Positions 32,270-42,291 of a stretch of 64,000 nt of DNA are shown piece after piece. The notes beneath the pieces were generated by a model. That model saw only the letters and a list, made by a program, of their open reading frames with translations. It searched no databases and had not been told where the DNA came from. The stretch spans positions 1-64,000 of the forward strand of contig JAZNOW010000074.1 of assembly GCA_045589355.1 (NCBI GenBank). The letters are read 5' to 3'. A program made the position numbers and the translations under genes. Every line of letters starts with the position of its first letter. Positions within the stretch are counted from its first letter, which is position 1. The stretch comes from RUG563 sp045589355 (lineage in GTDB: Bacteria > Bacillota > Clostridia > Christensenellales > Aristaeellaceae).

Positions 32270-35200
32270 ATGCTCAACGAAGAAATGCTGCTTCGTCTGG
32301 CCGGGGCCGATGCCCTGCAGCAAGGCCGCACGTTGTTCAGCCGCATGCTGGTGCGGGAAGTGAAAAAAGGAAAAGAAGAATCCGCTTACCTTGTCTCTGA
32401 CGAAGGCAGGCTTTTGAACGTACGCGTTTCCGCCTCTTCTGCCCGCTGCGACTGCGGCAAAGCCTTCTGCGCCCATTGCGTGGCGGCAGCCCTGATGGCC
32501 CAGGAAAGCGGCGCCATGACGGAAATGGACCGTATCCGCCGGGAGCAGGCCATTCCCGCCCTGTTTGACGCCGTTGCCCAGATGCTGCCCGAAAGCGGCA
32601 ATATCCGCATGCTGCCGGTGTTGTTTTTGTCCCGGGAAGGGCTGCGCCTGGGCCTGAAAATCGGGGAAGAGCGGCTGTATGTGGTGCGCCATATCCCCCA
32701 TTTCCTGCAGTGCCGGGAAAAAGGGGAAGCCATGCCCCTGGGCAAAGGCTTTGAGTACCGGCCGGAATGGATGCATTTTGACGAGCGGCAAACCCGCATC
32801 ATCGATATCCTCACCGAAGTGTGCGAATCGGCGGCCGGCAAGTCCCTTTCCGGCACCGACGCCCGGGTGCTGCTTCTTTCCGCCCGCAGCGGCAAGCGCG
32901 TGCTGGAGGCATTGCGCTCCATGCCCTTCATGCTGCATATCGGCAACGAGCAGTACGCCATTCACCGCATTGAAAACAAAAATGTTCCCCTCAATTTCCA
33001 CGTTTCCGGCACCCCCCAGCGTCTGCAAATCATGGCGGAAATGCCGGAAGTGTTCTATTTCCTTTCCAGGGACGCCTCCTTCGTCTTTGCAAACGGCGAA
33101 GTGATTGCCGTGCCCCGGGAACAACAGCAGCTGCTGCTCACTTTGCAGCGCTTTTCCTGCGGCAGTGAAGCCGCCTTTACCTTTGGCCAGCAGGATACCG
33201 GCCGGGTGATGCGGGAACTGATGCCCTTCCTTCTTCGCAGCGGCACCGTCTCCATCGATCCCGGGCTGGAAAGCCGCTTTCTCCATCTGGAACCCACCAC
33301 CAAAGTGTATCTGGACAAATCCGGCAGCGATGTGACGGCCCAGGTATCGTTCTGCTACGGGCCATATGAAATTGACCCCTTCATTCCCGAGACCGCCGAG
33401 ACGGACGCCCTGCTTTTACGGGATGCCGTGAAGGAAAAGCAGGTGCTGGATACCCTGGCCCATTTTGGCTTCCGGGTGCGGCGCGGGCAGGTGTACCTTT
33501 CCGGTGCGGAAGCCATCTTCGATTTTGTCACCGAGGGCGCCGGGAAGCTGACCGAAATGGCCGAAGTGTTTTTCAGTAAGGATTTCCGCCGCATGACCCC
33601 CAAAAAGCCCATGCTTCGCGGAACCGTCAAGGCCAGGGGCAACCGGCTGGTGCTGGAAATGATGGACGGCGATACCCCCATTGACGAGCTTTTGCCCCTG
33701 ATGGAAGCGCTGCGCAAAAAGCGCCGCTATTTCCGCTTCAAGGAAGGTACCTTCCTGGACCTGACCGATACCGAAAGCTGGCAGCCGCTGGCTGAAATCG
33801 TAGCGGAAGCCACCCCGGAAAATGATACGGAGGGCATGCAGAATTACTGGGCCTCCTGCCTGGGCGCCCTGATCCGGGAAAACAATCTGGACATCACCAT
33901 GGACGAGCAGACCAAGAAAACGGCTGCCCTTTCCTACAAAGCCACGCCCTGCCCCATTGATTGCCTGCGGCCGTACCAGCTGCGGGGATATGAATGGCTG
34001 CTTTCTTTGCATGCCCTTGGCATGGGCGGCATTCTGGCCGATGACATGGGCCTTGGCAAAACGGTGCAGATGCTTTCCGCCCTGCTTTCCTGCGTGGAAA
34101 CGGAGGAAGAACACCTGCCTTCCCTCATTGTGGCCCCCACTTCCCTCACCTACAACTGGCTGAACGAATGTGCACGCTTTGCACCGCAGATGAAGGTGCT
34201 GCTGCTTTCCGGCAGCCAGGCCGCCCGGGCGGAGCAAATCGAAACGCTGAAGGGAGAGCGTGCGCCCGATCTTGTGATCACCTCCTATCCGCTCATCCGC
34301 CGGGATATTCATCTGATGAAGGATATTCCTTTCCGCTTTGCGGTATTGGATGAAGCCCAGCAGATCAAAAACGTGCAAAGCGTGGGCGCCCATGCCGTAA
34401 AGCAACTCACCGCCCGCACCCGCATTGCCCTTACCGGTACACCCATGGAAAACCACGCCGGCGAATTGTGGTCCATTTTCGATTTCGTATTGCCCGGCTA
34501 CCTGCCCAAATATACCGACTTTCTGCGCCGCTACAGCGAAGGCGACCATGCGGACGACCTGCGCCGGCGTATCCGTCCCTTCCTGATGCGAAGGGTGAAG
34601 GCGGACGTGCTGCAGGATTTGCCGGAAAAAATGGAAACGGTGCTGATGGCGCAAATGAGCCTGGAACAGCAGCGGGTGTATCAGGCATCCCTTCTGCAAA
34701 AGCGGGAGCGTGTCCACGATATCCTGCAAAACCGGGGCATTACCAGAGGACGGGCCGAAGTGCTTTCCGCCATTACGGAATTGCGGCAGATCTGCTGCCA
34801 TCCCGCCCTTTGCCTGCCCGATTATCAGGGCGTTTCGGGCAAGATGGAGCTTCTGATGGATATTCTGCCCCCTGCCCTGTATTCCGGCAAGCGGGCGCTG
34901 ATTTTTTCCCAGTTCACGTCCATGCTGCGGCTGATTGAAAAACGGCTGCAGGCCGAAAACATTCCCGCTTTGTATCTGGACGGCGAAACGCCGGCTCAGG
35001 AGCGTGTAAAGCTCACCCAGCAGTTCAACGAAGGAAAAGTGGGTGTGTTCCTCATTTCCCTGAAAGCCGGCGGCACCGGCCTGAACCTGACCGGCGCGGA
35101 CCTGGTGATCCACTACGATCCCTGGTGGAACCCCACCACCGAAGAACAGGCCACCTCTCGTGCCCACCGCATCGGCCAGACCAGAAAGGTGGAAGTGATC

Positions 35201-35350
35201 CGGCTGGTGATGCATCATTCCATCGAAGAGCAGGTTCTTTCCATGAGCGACCGTAAGCGCCGCCTCTTCGATAAGCTGATCACCCCCGGCGAAGAAATGC
35301 CCACCCGCCTGTCGGATAAGGATATACTTTCTTTGTTTGACGGTGACTGA
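32270..35350 (+). CDS. SNF2-family helicase with SWIM zinc finger
   Basis: A 1026-residue protein. A SWIM zinc finger of the CxC-x4-CxH form lies at C60, C62, C67 and H69. A bacterial SNF2-associated region follows (about 150-540). The SNF2 ATPase core begins near 563: motif I DDMGLGKT (591-598), motif II DEAQ (694-697), motif III LTGTPMEN, and a C-terminal helicase domain with LYLDGETPAQER, LISLKAGGTGLNL and ATSRAHRIGQ (about 965-975). Family members translocate on double-stranded DNA to remodel protein-DNA complexes, and RapA is a distant relative. The start is placed at ATG32270 (TAAGGAGG) rather than 32159. No defence genes adjoin it. Confidence 0.93.
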   Translation: MLNEEMLLRLAGADALQQGRTLFSRMLVREVKKGKEESAYLVSDEGRLLNVRVSASSARCDCGKAFCAHCVAAALMAQESGAMTEMDRIRREQAIPALFDAVAQMLPESGNIRMLPVLFLSREGLRLGLKIGEERLYVVRHIPHFLQCREKGEAMPLGKGFEYRPEWMHFDERQTRIIDILTEVCESAAGKSLSGTDARVLLLSARSGKRVLEALRSMPFMLHIGNEQYAIHRIENKNVPLNFHVSGTPQRLQIMAEMPEVFYFLSRDASFVFANGEVIAVPREQQQLLLTLQRFSCGSEAAFTFGQQDTGRVMRELMPFLLRSGTVSIDPGLESRFLHLEPTTKVYLDKSGSDVTAQVSFCYGPYEIDPFIPETAETDALLLRDAVKEKQVLDTLAHFGFRVRRGQVYLSGAEAIFDFVTEGAGKLTEMAEVFFSKDFRRMTPKKPMLRGTVKARGNRLVLEMMDGDTPIDELLPLMEALRKKRRYFRFKEGTFLDLTDTESWQPLAEIVAEATPENDTEGMQNYWASCLGALIRENNLDITMDEQTKKTAALSYKATPCPIDCLRPYQLRGYEWLLSLHALGMGGILADDMGLGKTVQMLSALLSCVETEEEHLPSLIVAPTSLTYNWLNECARFAPQMKVLLLSGSQAARAEQIETLKGERAPDLVITSYPLIRRDIHLMKDIPFRFAVLDEAQQIKNVQSVGAHAVKQLTARTRIALTGTPMENHAGELWSIFDFVLPGYLPKYTDFLRRYSEGDHADDLRRRIRPFLMRRVKADVLQDLPEKMETVLMAQMSLEQQRVYQASLLQKRERVHDILQNRGITRGRAEVLSAITELRQICCHPALCLPDYQGVSGKMELLMDILPPALYSGKRALIFSQFTSMLRLIEKRLQAENIPALYLDGETPAQERVKLTQQFNEGKVGVFLISLKAGGTGLNLTGADLVIHYDPWWNPTTEEQATSRAHRIGQTRKVEVIRLVMHHSIEEQVLSMSDRKRRLFDKLITPGEEMPTRLSDKDILSLFDGD

Positions 35351-35365
35351 ATTTCATAGTATAAT
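35337..35365 (+). promoter_or_regulatory. Promoter for DUF5711/hemW, inside the helicase stop region
   Basis: TTGACG (35337-35342) lies within the last codons of the helicase gene; 17-bp spacer; perfect TATAAT (35360-35365). Confidence 0.7.
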
Positions 35366-35406
35366 GAAATGAATAACCTGCAAGAAACAGAAAGCGGTGA
35401 ACGCAT

Positions 35407-36528
35407 TTGAAATATCAGAACCTCAATCCAAAGAAAAACGAGCAGACCACCCGCCGCATCCTTTTCGCCGCCATTGTGCTGGTGGTGGTGCTGACGGTGG
35501 CGCTGCTGATCGGTGCAATGGGCTCCAACCGGCATGTATCCGCCACCCGGCTCAGGTGCACCTCCGCCCAGAGCGTTACTCCCTTTGGGGACCGGCTGCT
35601 GTACTATGACGGCAGCACCCTTTTCTGCCTGGATCCTTCGGGCAGCGAAAAGTGGAGCTACACCCTGGGCAGCAACGCGTCCTTCACCTGCAACGAAAAC
35701 ACCGTGGTGGCCTGGAGCGGCAGCCTGCTGCACATCCTGGATAAGAACGGCCACCCCACCTACAACGAAAACCTGTCCAACACCATCCAGTTTGCCAAGC
35801 CCGGCAGCCGCTATGTGGCCATCGTGCTGGGCACGGACGTGGGGCCTGAGCTGGAAATCAAAGACCTGTGGGGCACCCATATCGATGGTGAAACCAACGC
35901 CTACACCGATATGATCATCCTGGACCTGGGCTTTTTCGACAACGGCGAATACCTGTGGACCACCTCCCTGGACGTGTACGGCACCGTAGCCAACACCGTG
36001 CTGCACACCTACCGCGTGAACATGACCAATTCCGGCGAAATCTCCCTGGGCGAAAACCTGGCCTATGACGTGGTGTTTGCCGGGGATAAGCTGAACGTGA
36101 TCACCACCCGTCAGCTGCGGAAATTCGATTATCGCGGTACGGAAGATACTTCCTCCACCATTCTGGTGTATGGCTGGCAGCTGGAGGATCATCAGGTATC
36201 GGGCAACGACGCCATGCTGCTGTTCTCCCTTTCCGGTTCCGGCAGCACCGTGGGCCTCAACCAGCTGCGCCTTCTGTACGGCAAAACGGATAAGCGCTTC
36301 ACCATGCCTTCTTCCTGCGTGGGCGCTGCCCTTTTCAACAAAAAGGTGTACGCCTTCTCTGCCGACACCATCTACCGTGCCAACCTGAATTCCCAGCGGT
36401 TTGAAGCCATTGCCCTGCCCGGCGCACTGGACGGCCAGAAGGTGGTGGGCTACCTGGGCATGACCACCAACGGCGCCGCCCTTTTGTCCACAGCCGATAA
36501 CAGCGTATACGCTGTCACCCTGCCCTGA
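35407..36528 (+). CDS. DUF5711 family membrane-anchored beta-propeller protein
   Basis: A 373-residue protein with one N-terminal membrane anchor (about 17-40, RILFAAIVLVVVLTVALLIGA) and a long outer domain with PQQ-like repeats (YYDGSTLFCLDPSGSEKWSY, HILDKNGHPTYNENL). These resemble DUF5711 proteins of clostridia. The start is TTG35407: the codon just upstream in frame is preceded by a stop at 35398, and the next ATG would remove the anchor. GGTGA lies 7 nt before. Its stop overlaps the hemW start (TGATG). The role is unknown; scaffold or sensing at the envelope is inferred. Confidence 0.8.
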   Translation: MKYQNLNPKKNEQTTRRILFAAIVLVVVLTVALLIGAMGSNRHVSATRLRCTSAQSVTPFGDRLLYYDGSTLFCLDPSGSEKWSYTLGSNASFTCNENTVVAWSGSLLHILDKNGHPTYNENLSNTIQFAKPGSRYVAIVLGTDVGPELEIKDLWGTHIDGETNAYTDMIILDLGFFDNGEYLWTTSLDVYGTVANTVLHTYRVNMTNSGEISLGENLAYDVVFAGDKLNVITTRQLRKFDYRGTEDTSSTILVYGWQLEDHQVSGNDAMLLFSLSGSGSTVGLNQLRLLYGKTDKRFTMPSSCVGAALFNKKVYAFSADTIYRANLNSQRFEAIALPGALDGQKVVGYLGMTTNGAALLSTADNSVYAVTLP

Positions 36529-37640
36529 TGGAAGCGGGGCTGTATCTGCACATTCCCTTCTGCAAAAGCAAATGCGCCTATTGCGATTTTGCTTCCTATG
36601 CAGGGGCGGAAGAAAAAATGGGCGCATACACCGCTGCCCTGGAAAAAGAAATTGCCGCACGCGCCGCCCAATACCCGTCCGTTGTCATCAGCACCCTCTT
36701 TATCGGCGGCGGCACCCCTTCCCTTTTTCCCGCTGAAGAGATGGACAAAGTGCTCCGCTGCGTGCACCGGCATTTCACTTTTGCCGAAAACGCCGAATGT
36801 ACCTGCGAATGCAACCCCGGCACCGTAACGGAAGCCTTTCTGGCCGTGCTGAAAAAGCATGGCATCAACCGGCTTTCCTTCGGCGCCCAGGCCAGCCAGC
36901 CCCATCTTTTGAAATTGCTGGGCCGTATCCACCTTTGGGAGGATGTGGAGCAATCGGTGGCGCTGGCAAAGCGCATGGGCTTTCACAACCTGAACCTGGA
37001 CCTGATGCTGGGCCTGCCCACCCAGACGGAACAGGACGTGCTCTGCACCCTGCAAAAAGCCCTTGTCCTGCCCGTCACCCACCTTTCCTGCTACGGGCTG
37101 ATCGTGGAAGAGGGCACAAAGATGCACCGCCAGGTAACGGAAGGCCTTTGGCAGCTGCCGGATGAAGAAACGGAGCGCCGCCAATATGAAGCCTGCCGGC
37201 AAACCCTGTTCCGCCACGGCTTTCTCCAGTACGAGATCAGCAATTTTGCCCTGCCGGGCTATCCCTGCCGCCACAACCTGGATTGCTGGCAGCGCAAGGA
37301 ATACATCGGCATCGGCTGTGCCGCCTGCGGCTTTATGGGCAATGTGCGCTGGCAAAATCCCGCCTCCCTCTCCGCCTACCTTTCCGGCGACCCGCCACAG
37401 CAGGACATCCTCTCACCGGAAGATGCCATGTTTGAAAGCATGATGCTGGGGCTGCGCACCATGGAAGGCGTATCGGAAGATGCATTTTTCCGTATGCACG
37501 GCAAAAGCCTTTCCTCCGTTTTCGGCGAAAAGCTGAAAAAGCCCCTGCGGGAAGGGCTGGTGCAATGGGAAGGCGGCCGCGTATATCTCACCGAAACCGG
37601 GCTCAGCCTGCAAAACAGAATTTTAGTGGAATTATTGTAA
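36528..37640 (+). CDS. hemW: HemW-type radical SAM protein (coproporphyrinogen III oxidase-like)
   Basis: A 370-residue radical SAM protein. YLHIPFCKSKCAYCDF (6-21) supplies C12-x3-C16-x2-C19 for the [4Fe-4S] cluster and SAM. FIGGGTPSLF follows, and the C-terminal HemN_C domain is seen from about 280. Family members of this length are HemW, now considered heme chaperones that insert heme into respiratory enzymes, although often annotated as oxygen-independent coproporphyrinogen III oxidase. The start ATG36528 overlaps the previous TGA. Database names may still say HemN. Confidence 0.92.
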   Translation: MEAGLYLHIPFCKSKCAYCDFASYAGAEEKMGAYTAALEKEIAARAAQYPSVVISTLFIGGGTPSLFPAEEMDKVLRCVHRHFTFAENAECTCECNPGTVTEAFLAVLKKHGINRLSFGAQASQPHLLKLLGRIHLWEDVEQSVALAKRMGFHNLNLDLMLGLPTQTEQDVLCTLQKALVLPVTHLSCYGLIVEEGTKMHRQVTEGLWQLPDEETERRQYEACRQTLFRHGFLQYEISNFALPGYPCRHNLDCWQRKEYIGIGCAACGFMGNVRWQNPASLSAYLSGDPPQQDILSPEDAMFESMMLGLRTMEGVSEDAFFRMHGKSLSSVFGEKLKKPLREGLVQWEGGRVYLTETGLSLQNRILVELL

Positions 37641-37712
37641 TTTTCAGGAACAAAACGGCACTGCCATTCGTCATATATACGAAAGCACTTGTTAAACATG
37701 GAGGGAATCACC

Positions 37713-38888
37713 ATGAAAAAAATGTTCAAAACCTGCTGCCTGCTTCTTTTGTGCCTGGCGCTTGTGCTGGCCGCCGTGCCCGCGTTCGCTGCCACCTACG
37801 GCGAGTTTGCCGTGGTGACCGGCTCTTCCACGCTGAACCTGCGTCAGGGCCCCAGCACGGAATATGACCGGCTTTATACCGCCAAGCGCGGGGACTGGGT
37901 CATGATCCTGGGCGAAAGCGGCAACTGGTACCAGGTGATGGTGATGGCCAACGGCAAGGTGGGCTATATGAGCAAAAATTACCTCACCACCAACAACGCC
38001 CCCACCGCCAGCACCCCTGTTACCGGCGTGGTTTCCAACCCCAAAGCCACCCAGTACCTGAACCTGCGCCAGTACCCCAGCGTCAGCGCGCCTGTGCTGG
38101 GCATCTATTATAACGGCGCCACGTTCAACGTGCTCTCCAGCGTGGATAACTGGTACCAGGTCAGCATCTATGGCCAGACCGGCTATTTCATGAAAAACTA
38201 TGTGCGCGTGAACGGCGGCACCACCGCCAAAACCGCGGTCATCAGCGCGCCCAACAGCGGCAAGAGCAACCTGCGCAGCGCCCCCAGCATGACCGATTCC
38301 ACCATCCTCTCCCAGCACTCCAACGGCACCCAGGTGCAGGTACTGCTGGAAGGCAACCAGTTCTGGCGTGTCAGCATCAACGGAAACGTGGGTTATATGG
38401 ATAAGAGCCTGTTGAAGTATACCGCTTCTTCTGTCACTTCTCCCTCCACCCCCGTTGCACCCCCTGCCCCAAAGCCTGCTACCCAGGGCTACGCCTACGT
38501 CAGCAACCCCATCGCCACCCAGGTATTGAACCTGCGGGAACAGGCTTCCACCACCTCCAAAGTGGTGGCCCAGTATAAAAACGGCGTACGTTTCCACGTG
38601 ATCAGCCCCGGCGAAGTGTGGACCAAGGTGTATGGCAGCGCAACCGGCAACACCGGCTATATGATGACCAAATACCTTTCCCTGCAGGGAACCGATTCCA
38701 CCATCAAAACCATCCGGAACGGCAACACCTATGTCAACTTCCGTTCTGCCCCCAATACCACCGGCAGTACCATCTATAACCGGCTTTACTCCGGCACCCA
38801 GGTCACCGTGCTCACCCCCGGCGACCAGTGGACGCAGATCCGTTATAACGGCCAGACCGGCTACGTTATGACCCAGTTCCTCAAATAA
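37713..38888 (+). CDS. Secreted protein with five bacterial SH3 domains
   Basis: A 391-residue exported protein: signal peptide about 1-26 (CCLLLLCLALVLAAVPAFA), then five SH3b domains at about 31-91, 107-168, 174-234, 258-320 and 327-391. Each has an LNLRxxPS-like start (LNLRQGPS, LNLRQYPS, SNLRSAPS, LNLREQAS, VNFRSAPN) and a GYM/GYF...YL end. A Pro-rich linker (PSTPVAPPAPKPATQ) splits domains 3 and 4. There is no catalytic domain. SH3b domains bind peptidoglycan, so it may be a wall-binding adaptor. ATG37713 is used, GGAGGG 7 nt upstream, rather than the earlier 37689. Confidence 0.9.
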   Translation: MKKMFKTCCLLLLCLALVLAAVPAFAATYGEFAVVTGSSTLNLRQGPSTEYDRLYTAKRGDWVMILGESGNWYQVMVMANGKVGYMSKNYLTTNNAPTASTPVTGVVSNPKATQYLNLRQYPSVSAPVLGIYYNGATFNVLSSVDNWYQVSIYGQTGYFMKNYVRVNGGTTAKTAVISAPNSGKSNLRSAPSMTDSTILSQHSNGTQVQVLLEGNQFWRVSINGNVGYMDKSLLKYTASSVTSPSTPVAPPAPKPATQGYAYVSNPIATQVLNLREQASTTSKVVAQYKNGVRFHVISPGEVWTKVYGSATGNTGYMMTKYLSLQGTDSTIKTIRNGNTYVNFRSAPNTTGSTIYNRLYSGTQVTVLTPGDQWTQIRYNGQTGYVMTQFLK

Positions 38889-38899
38889 CTCAAAATAAA

Positions 38900-38934
38900 A
38901 CCGGGTTGCATCCGTTGCAGCCCGGTCTTTTTTA
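38900..38934. terminator. Terminator shared by the SH3 gene and ogt
   Basis: An 11-bp stem (38900-38910 with 38916-38926, one G-T pair), 5-nt loop, T-rich tail. The convergent ogt stop lies in the T-run, so the hairpin is placed between two converging genes. Confidence 0.85.
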
Positions 38935-39381
38935 TTTGCTGTTTTTTTCTTCCATCTCCAGCAGGAACTTTTTCTTCTCCGTTCCCCATCCGTATCCGCC
39001 CATGCCCGTTGCCGCCACCACCCGATGGCAGGGCACAAGGATGTTGAGCCTGTTTTGGTGATTGGCGCCGCCTGCTGCCCGGGCCGCTTTTCTGTTACCC
39101 ATCCTTTCCGCTTCCTGGCCGTAGGTGATGGTTTCGCCATAGGGAATGCCCTGCAGCACCCGCCATGCAGCCAGCTGAAAGGGCGTACCCTGCATGCGCA
39201 GGGGCAAATCAAATGCTTTCCTTTCCCCGGCAAAATACTCCTGCAGCTGTTTTTGAGCCTCCTGGAGCAGTTTATCTTCCGTTGGCATCAATTCCTCATC
39301 GGTAAACAAAACCTGCTCAATGGCCCCGTTTTGGGCTTCTATGCGTATAGGGCCCAACGGCGATGCAATGATTGTGTACAT
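38932..39381 (-). CDS. ogt: Methylated-DNA--protein-cysteine methyltransferase
   Basis: A 149-residue DNA repair methyltransferase that removes alkyl groups from O6 of guanine by suicidal transfer to its own Cys. The active site is ILVPCHRVVAATGMGGYG (about 113-130), with TPFQLAAWRVLQGIPYGETITYG upstream as the helix-turn-helix that binds DNA. The N-terminal ribonuclease-like domain (1-60) is short, as in Ogt. Complete. GGAGGAAGT precedes the ATG, and it has its own promoter, so it is not part of the division cluster although on the same strand. Confidence 0.95.
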   Translation of the reverse strand: MYTIIASPLGPIRIEAQNGAIEQVLFTDEELMPTEDKLLQEAQKQLQEYFAGERKAFDLPLRMQGTPFQLAAWRVLQGIPYGETITYGQEAERMGNRKAARAAGGANHQNRLNILVPCHRVVAATGMGGYGWGTEKKKFLLEMEEKNSK

Positions 39382-39422
39382 ACTTCCTCCAAGCTGGGCA
39401 TATACGCCCTTCTTTCCGGTTG

Positions 39423-39451
39423 ATTATACTGCATTCCGGCATCGAAAGCAA
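39423..39451 (-). promoter_or_regulatory. ogt promoter
   Basis: Minus strand TTGCTT (39451-39446), 17-bp spacer, perfect TATAAT (39428-39423), 41 bp before the ogt ATG. Confidence 0.65.
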
Positions 39452-39453
39452 AG

Positions 39454-39484
39454 AAAAAACCCGTTGTCATGACAACAACGGGTT
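39454..39484 (-). terminator. Terminator after ftsZ
   Basis: A 10-bp stem AACCCGTTGT/ACAACGGGTT (39458-39467, 39475-39484), 7-nt loop, T-run on the minus strand at 39459-39454. It overlaps the -35 region of ogt by proximity only. Confidence 0.85.
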
Positions 39485-39495
39485 TCGATATTTGC

Positions 39496-40872
<1,377 letters not shown>

Positions 40873-40926
40873 GTCCAAATCCCCCTAAATTCTAAAAATT
40901 CTGTGTAAGGTTTATTTGATCGACGG

Positions 40927-42105
40927 TCAACCGCCGAAAAGGTTCTTGAAAAATGCGCTCATGCCGCTGGCCGCAGGGGCATTGGCAGAGGTATCGATGA
41001 TCAAATCCAGCAGGCCCAGCGCACTGGAATAAGCGGGGCTGGACAGCTTCACCGCACGACGGGGCAAATCCCGCACAGGCTTGTTCAGCTTGCCGGCCAG
41101 GAAATCCTTGCCGCCGCGGTTGATGGACAGGGCGCCGCCGGTGAGGTACACGGGGCTCCAGTTGCCAAGGCGCACGCCGGACAGCTTCAAAGCTTCCTGC
41201 ACTTCGTCGCAGATTTCTTCCACACGGGGTTCCAGCACCTGCTCCACTTCTTCTTTGGTGAACGTTTTGGCATTGCCTTCCCGGTCCACCGCATCAAAGC
41301 TTTCCTGACCGGCAGCCAGGCCGAAAATGTAGGCCCGCTTGATTTTTTCCGCTTCGGTCAGGTTCACTTCCAGGCCGTATGCCAGGTCCGCCGCCATCAG
41401 GCCGCCGCCCATGGGCAGGGTCTTGAGGAAGGTAATGGCATCCCCTTCCACCACCATCACTTCGGTGGTGAGGTAACCCATATCCACCAATACGGCGCTG
41501 CGGTCCCTTTCTTCATCGGGGATGAACAGCATGGCCTGGCCGGTAGGCGTGGAATAGCAGCCGCTCACGGCGATGCCCATGCTGCGGAAACGTTCCGTCA
41601 CGTCGTCCAGGAAGAAACGGTCCGCCACGATGAAGGAGATCATACCGCGCAGTTCATAGCCGCGCACGCCGGCAGGTTCCAGCGTTTTTTTGCCATCGTC
41701 CACAATGAACCAGGCGGGGCTGCGATGAATGATAGCGCCCTGAATATCGCCCAGGTTTTCGGTGGCACGTTGGAAAAGCTCGTTGATATCCTTTTCCGTC
41801 ACATGAGGGTCTGCCCCCTGCAAATCCACCTTGGCTTCCACCGTGTACACCCGGGAGAAAGCACCGGGCACACCCACATTGATTTCACGAATGCGGGTAT
41901 GGCTCTGTTCTTCCGCCTTCTGCACAGCGTCAGAAATTGCCTGGTTCAGCTGGTCCGGCGCATTCCACTGGCCTTCCAAAAAGCCGTCATAGGTGGCAAT
42001 GCCGGCGCCGATAATATCGCAGCGCTGCCGTCCGCTGGTTTCAGCCACCAGCGCAACGATCTTGCTGGTGCCAAAGTCCATTGCAGCAACCGTTGTTTTC
42101 ATCAT
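40927..42105 (-). CDS. ftsA: Cell division protein FtsA
   Basis: A 392-residue actin-like ATPase that tethers FtsZ to the membrane. It has the N-terminal phosphate loop AMDFGTSKIVALVAE (about 8-22), a 1C domain (about 80-160) with INELFQRATE, VLVDMGYLTTEVMVVEGD (phosphate 2) and the adenosine motif PVYLTGGALSINR. The C-terminal amphipathic helix is SAFFKNLFGG. The starting ATG-ATG is 6 nt after AGGGGA. It precedes ftsZ with a 54-bp gap and has its own promoter in the 186-bp gap after ftsQ. Confidence 0.95.
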   Translation of the reverse strand: MMKTTVAAMDFGTSKIVALVAETSGRQRCDIIGAGIATYDGFLEGQWNAPDQLNQAISDAVQKAEEQSHTRIREINVGVPGAFSRVYTVEAKVDLQGADPHVTEKDINELFQRATENLGDIQGAIIHRSPAWFIVDDGKKTLEPAGVRGYELRGMISFIVADRFFLDDVTERFRSMGIAVSGCYSTPTGQAMLFIPDEERDRSAVLVDMGYLTTEVMVVEGDAITFLKTLPMGGGLMAADLAYGLEVNLTEAEKIKRAYIFGLAAGQESFDAVDREGNAKTFTKEEVEQVLEPRVEEICDEVQEALKLSGVRLGNWSPVYLTGGALSINRGGKDFLAGKLNKPVRDLPRRAVKLSSPAYSSALGLLDLIIDTSANAPAASGMSAFFKNLFGG

Positions 42106-42193
42106 CTATCATCCCCTGTTCATCAGGCTTCTTTGCATATTTGCACATACAGCCAGAAAGCCGAAAGCATAGAAATATCTATTCGGTCACTTT

Positions 42194-42222
42194 ATTGTAA
42201 CTGTTTTGTGATAATTTGGCAA
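42194..42222 (-). promoter_or_regulatory. ftsA-ftsZ promoter
   Basis: Minus strand TTGCCA (42222-42217), 17-bp spacer, TACAAT (42199-42194), about 90 bp before ftsA. An AAAAACC/GGTTTTT inverted repeat (42232-42252) upstream may attenuate ftsQ transcription. Confidence 0.6.
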
Positions 42223-42291
42223 GTCAAAATCCGAAAAAACCAAGGTTTTTCTCAAATATTTTTTATTTTTTCGGCCATTTTGGTGTTTTTT

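Noticed and set aside
32270..35350. Helicase as part of a defence island
   Set aside because: Neighbours are thrS, a zinc-binding protein and hemW; no nuclease, methylase or toxin lies nearby.
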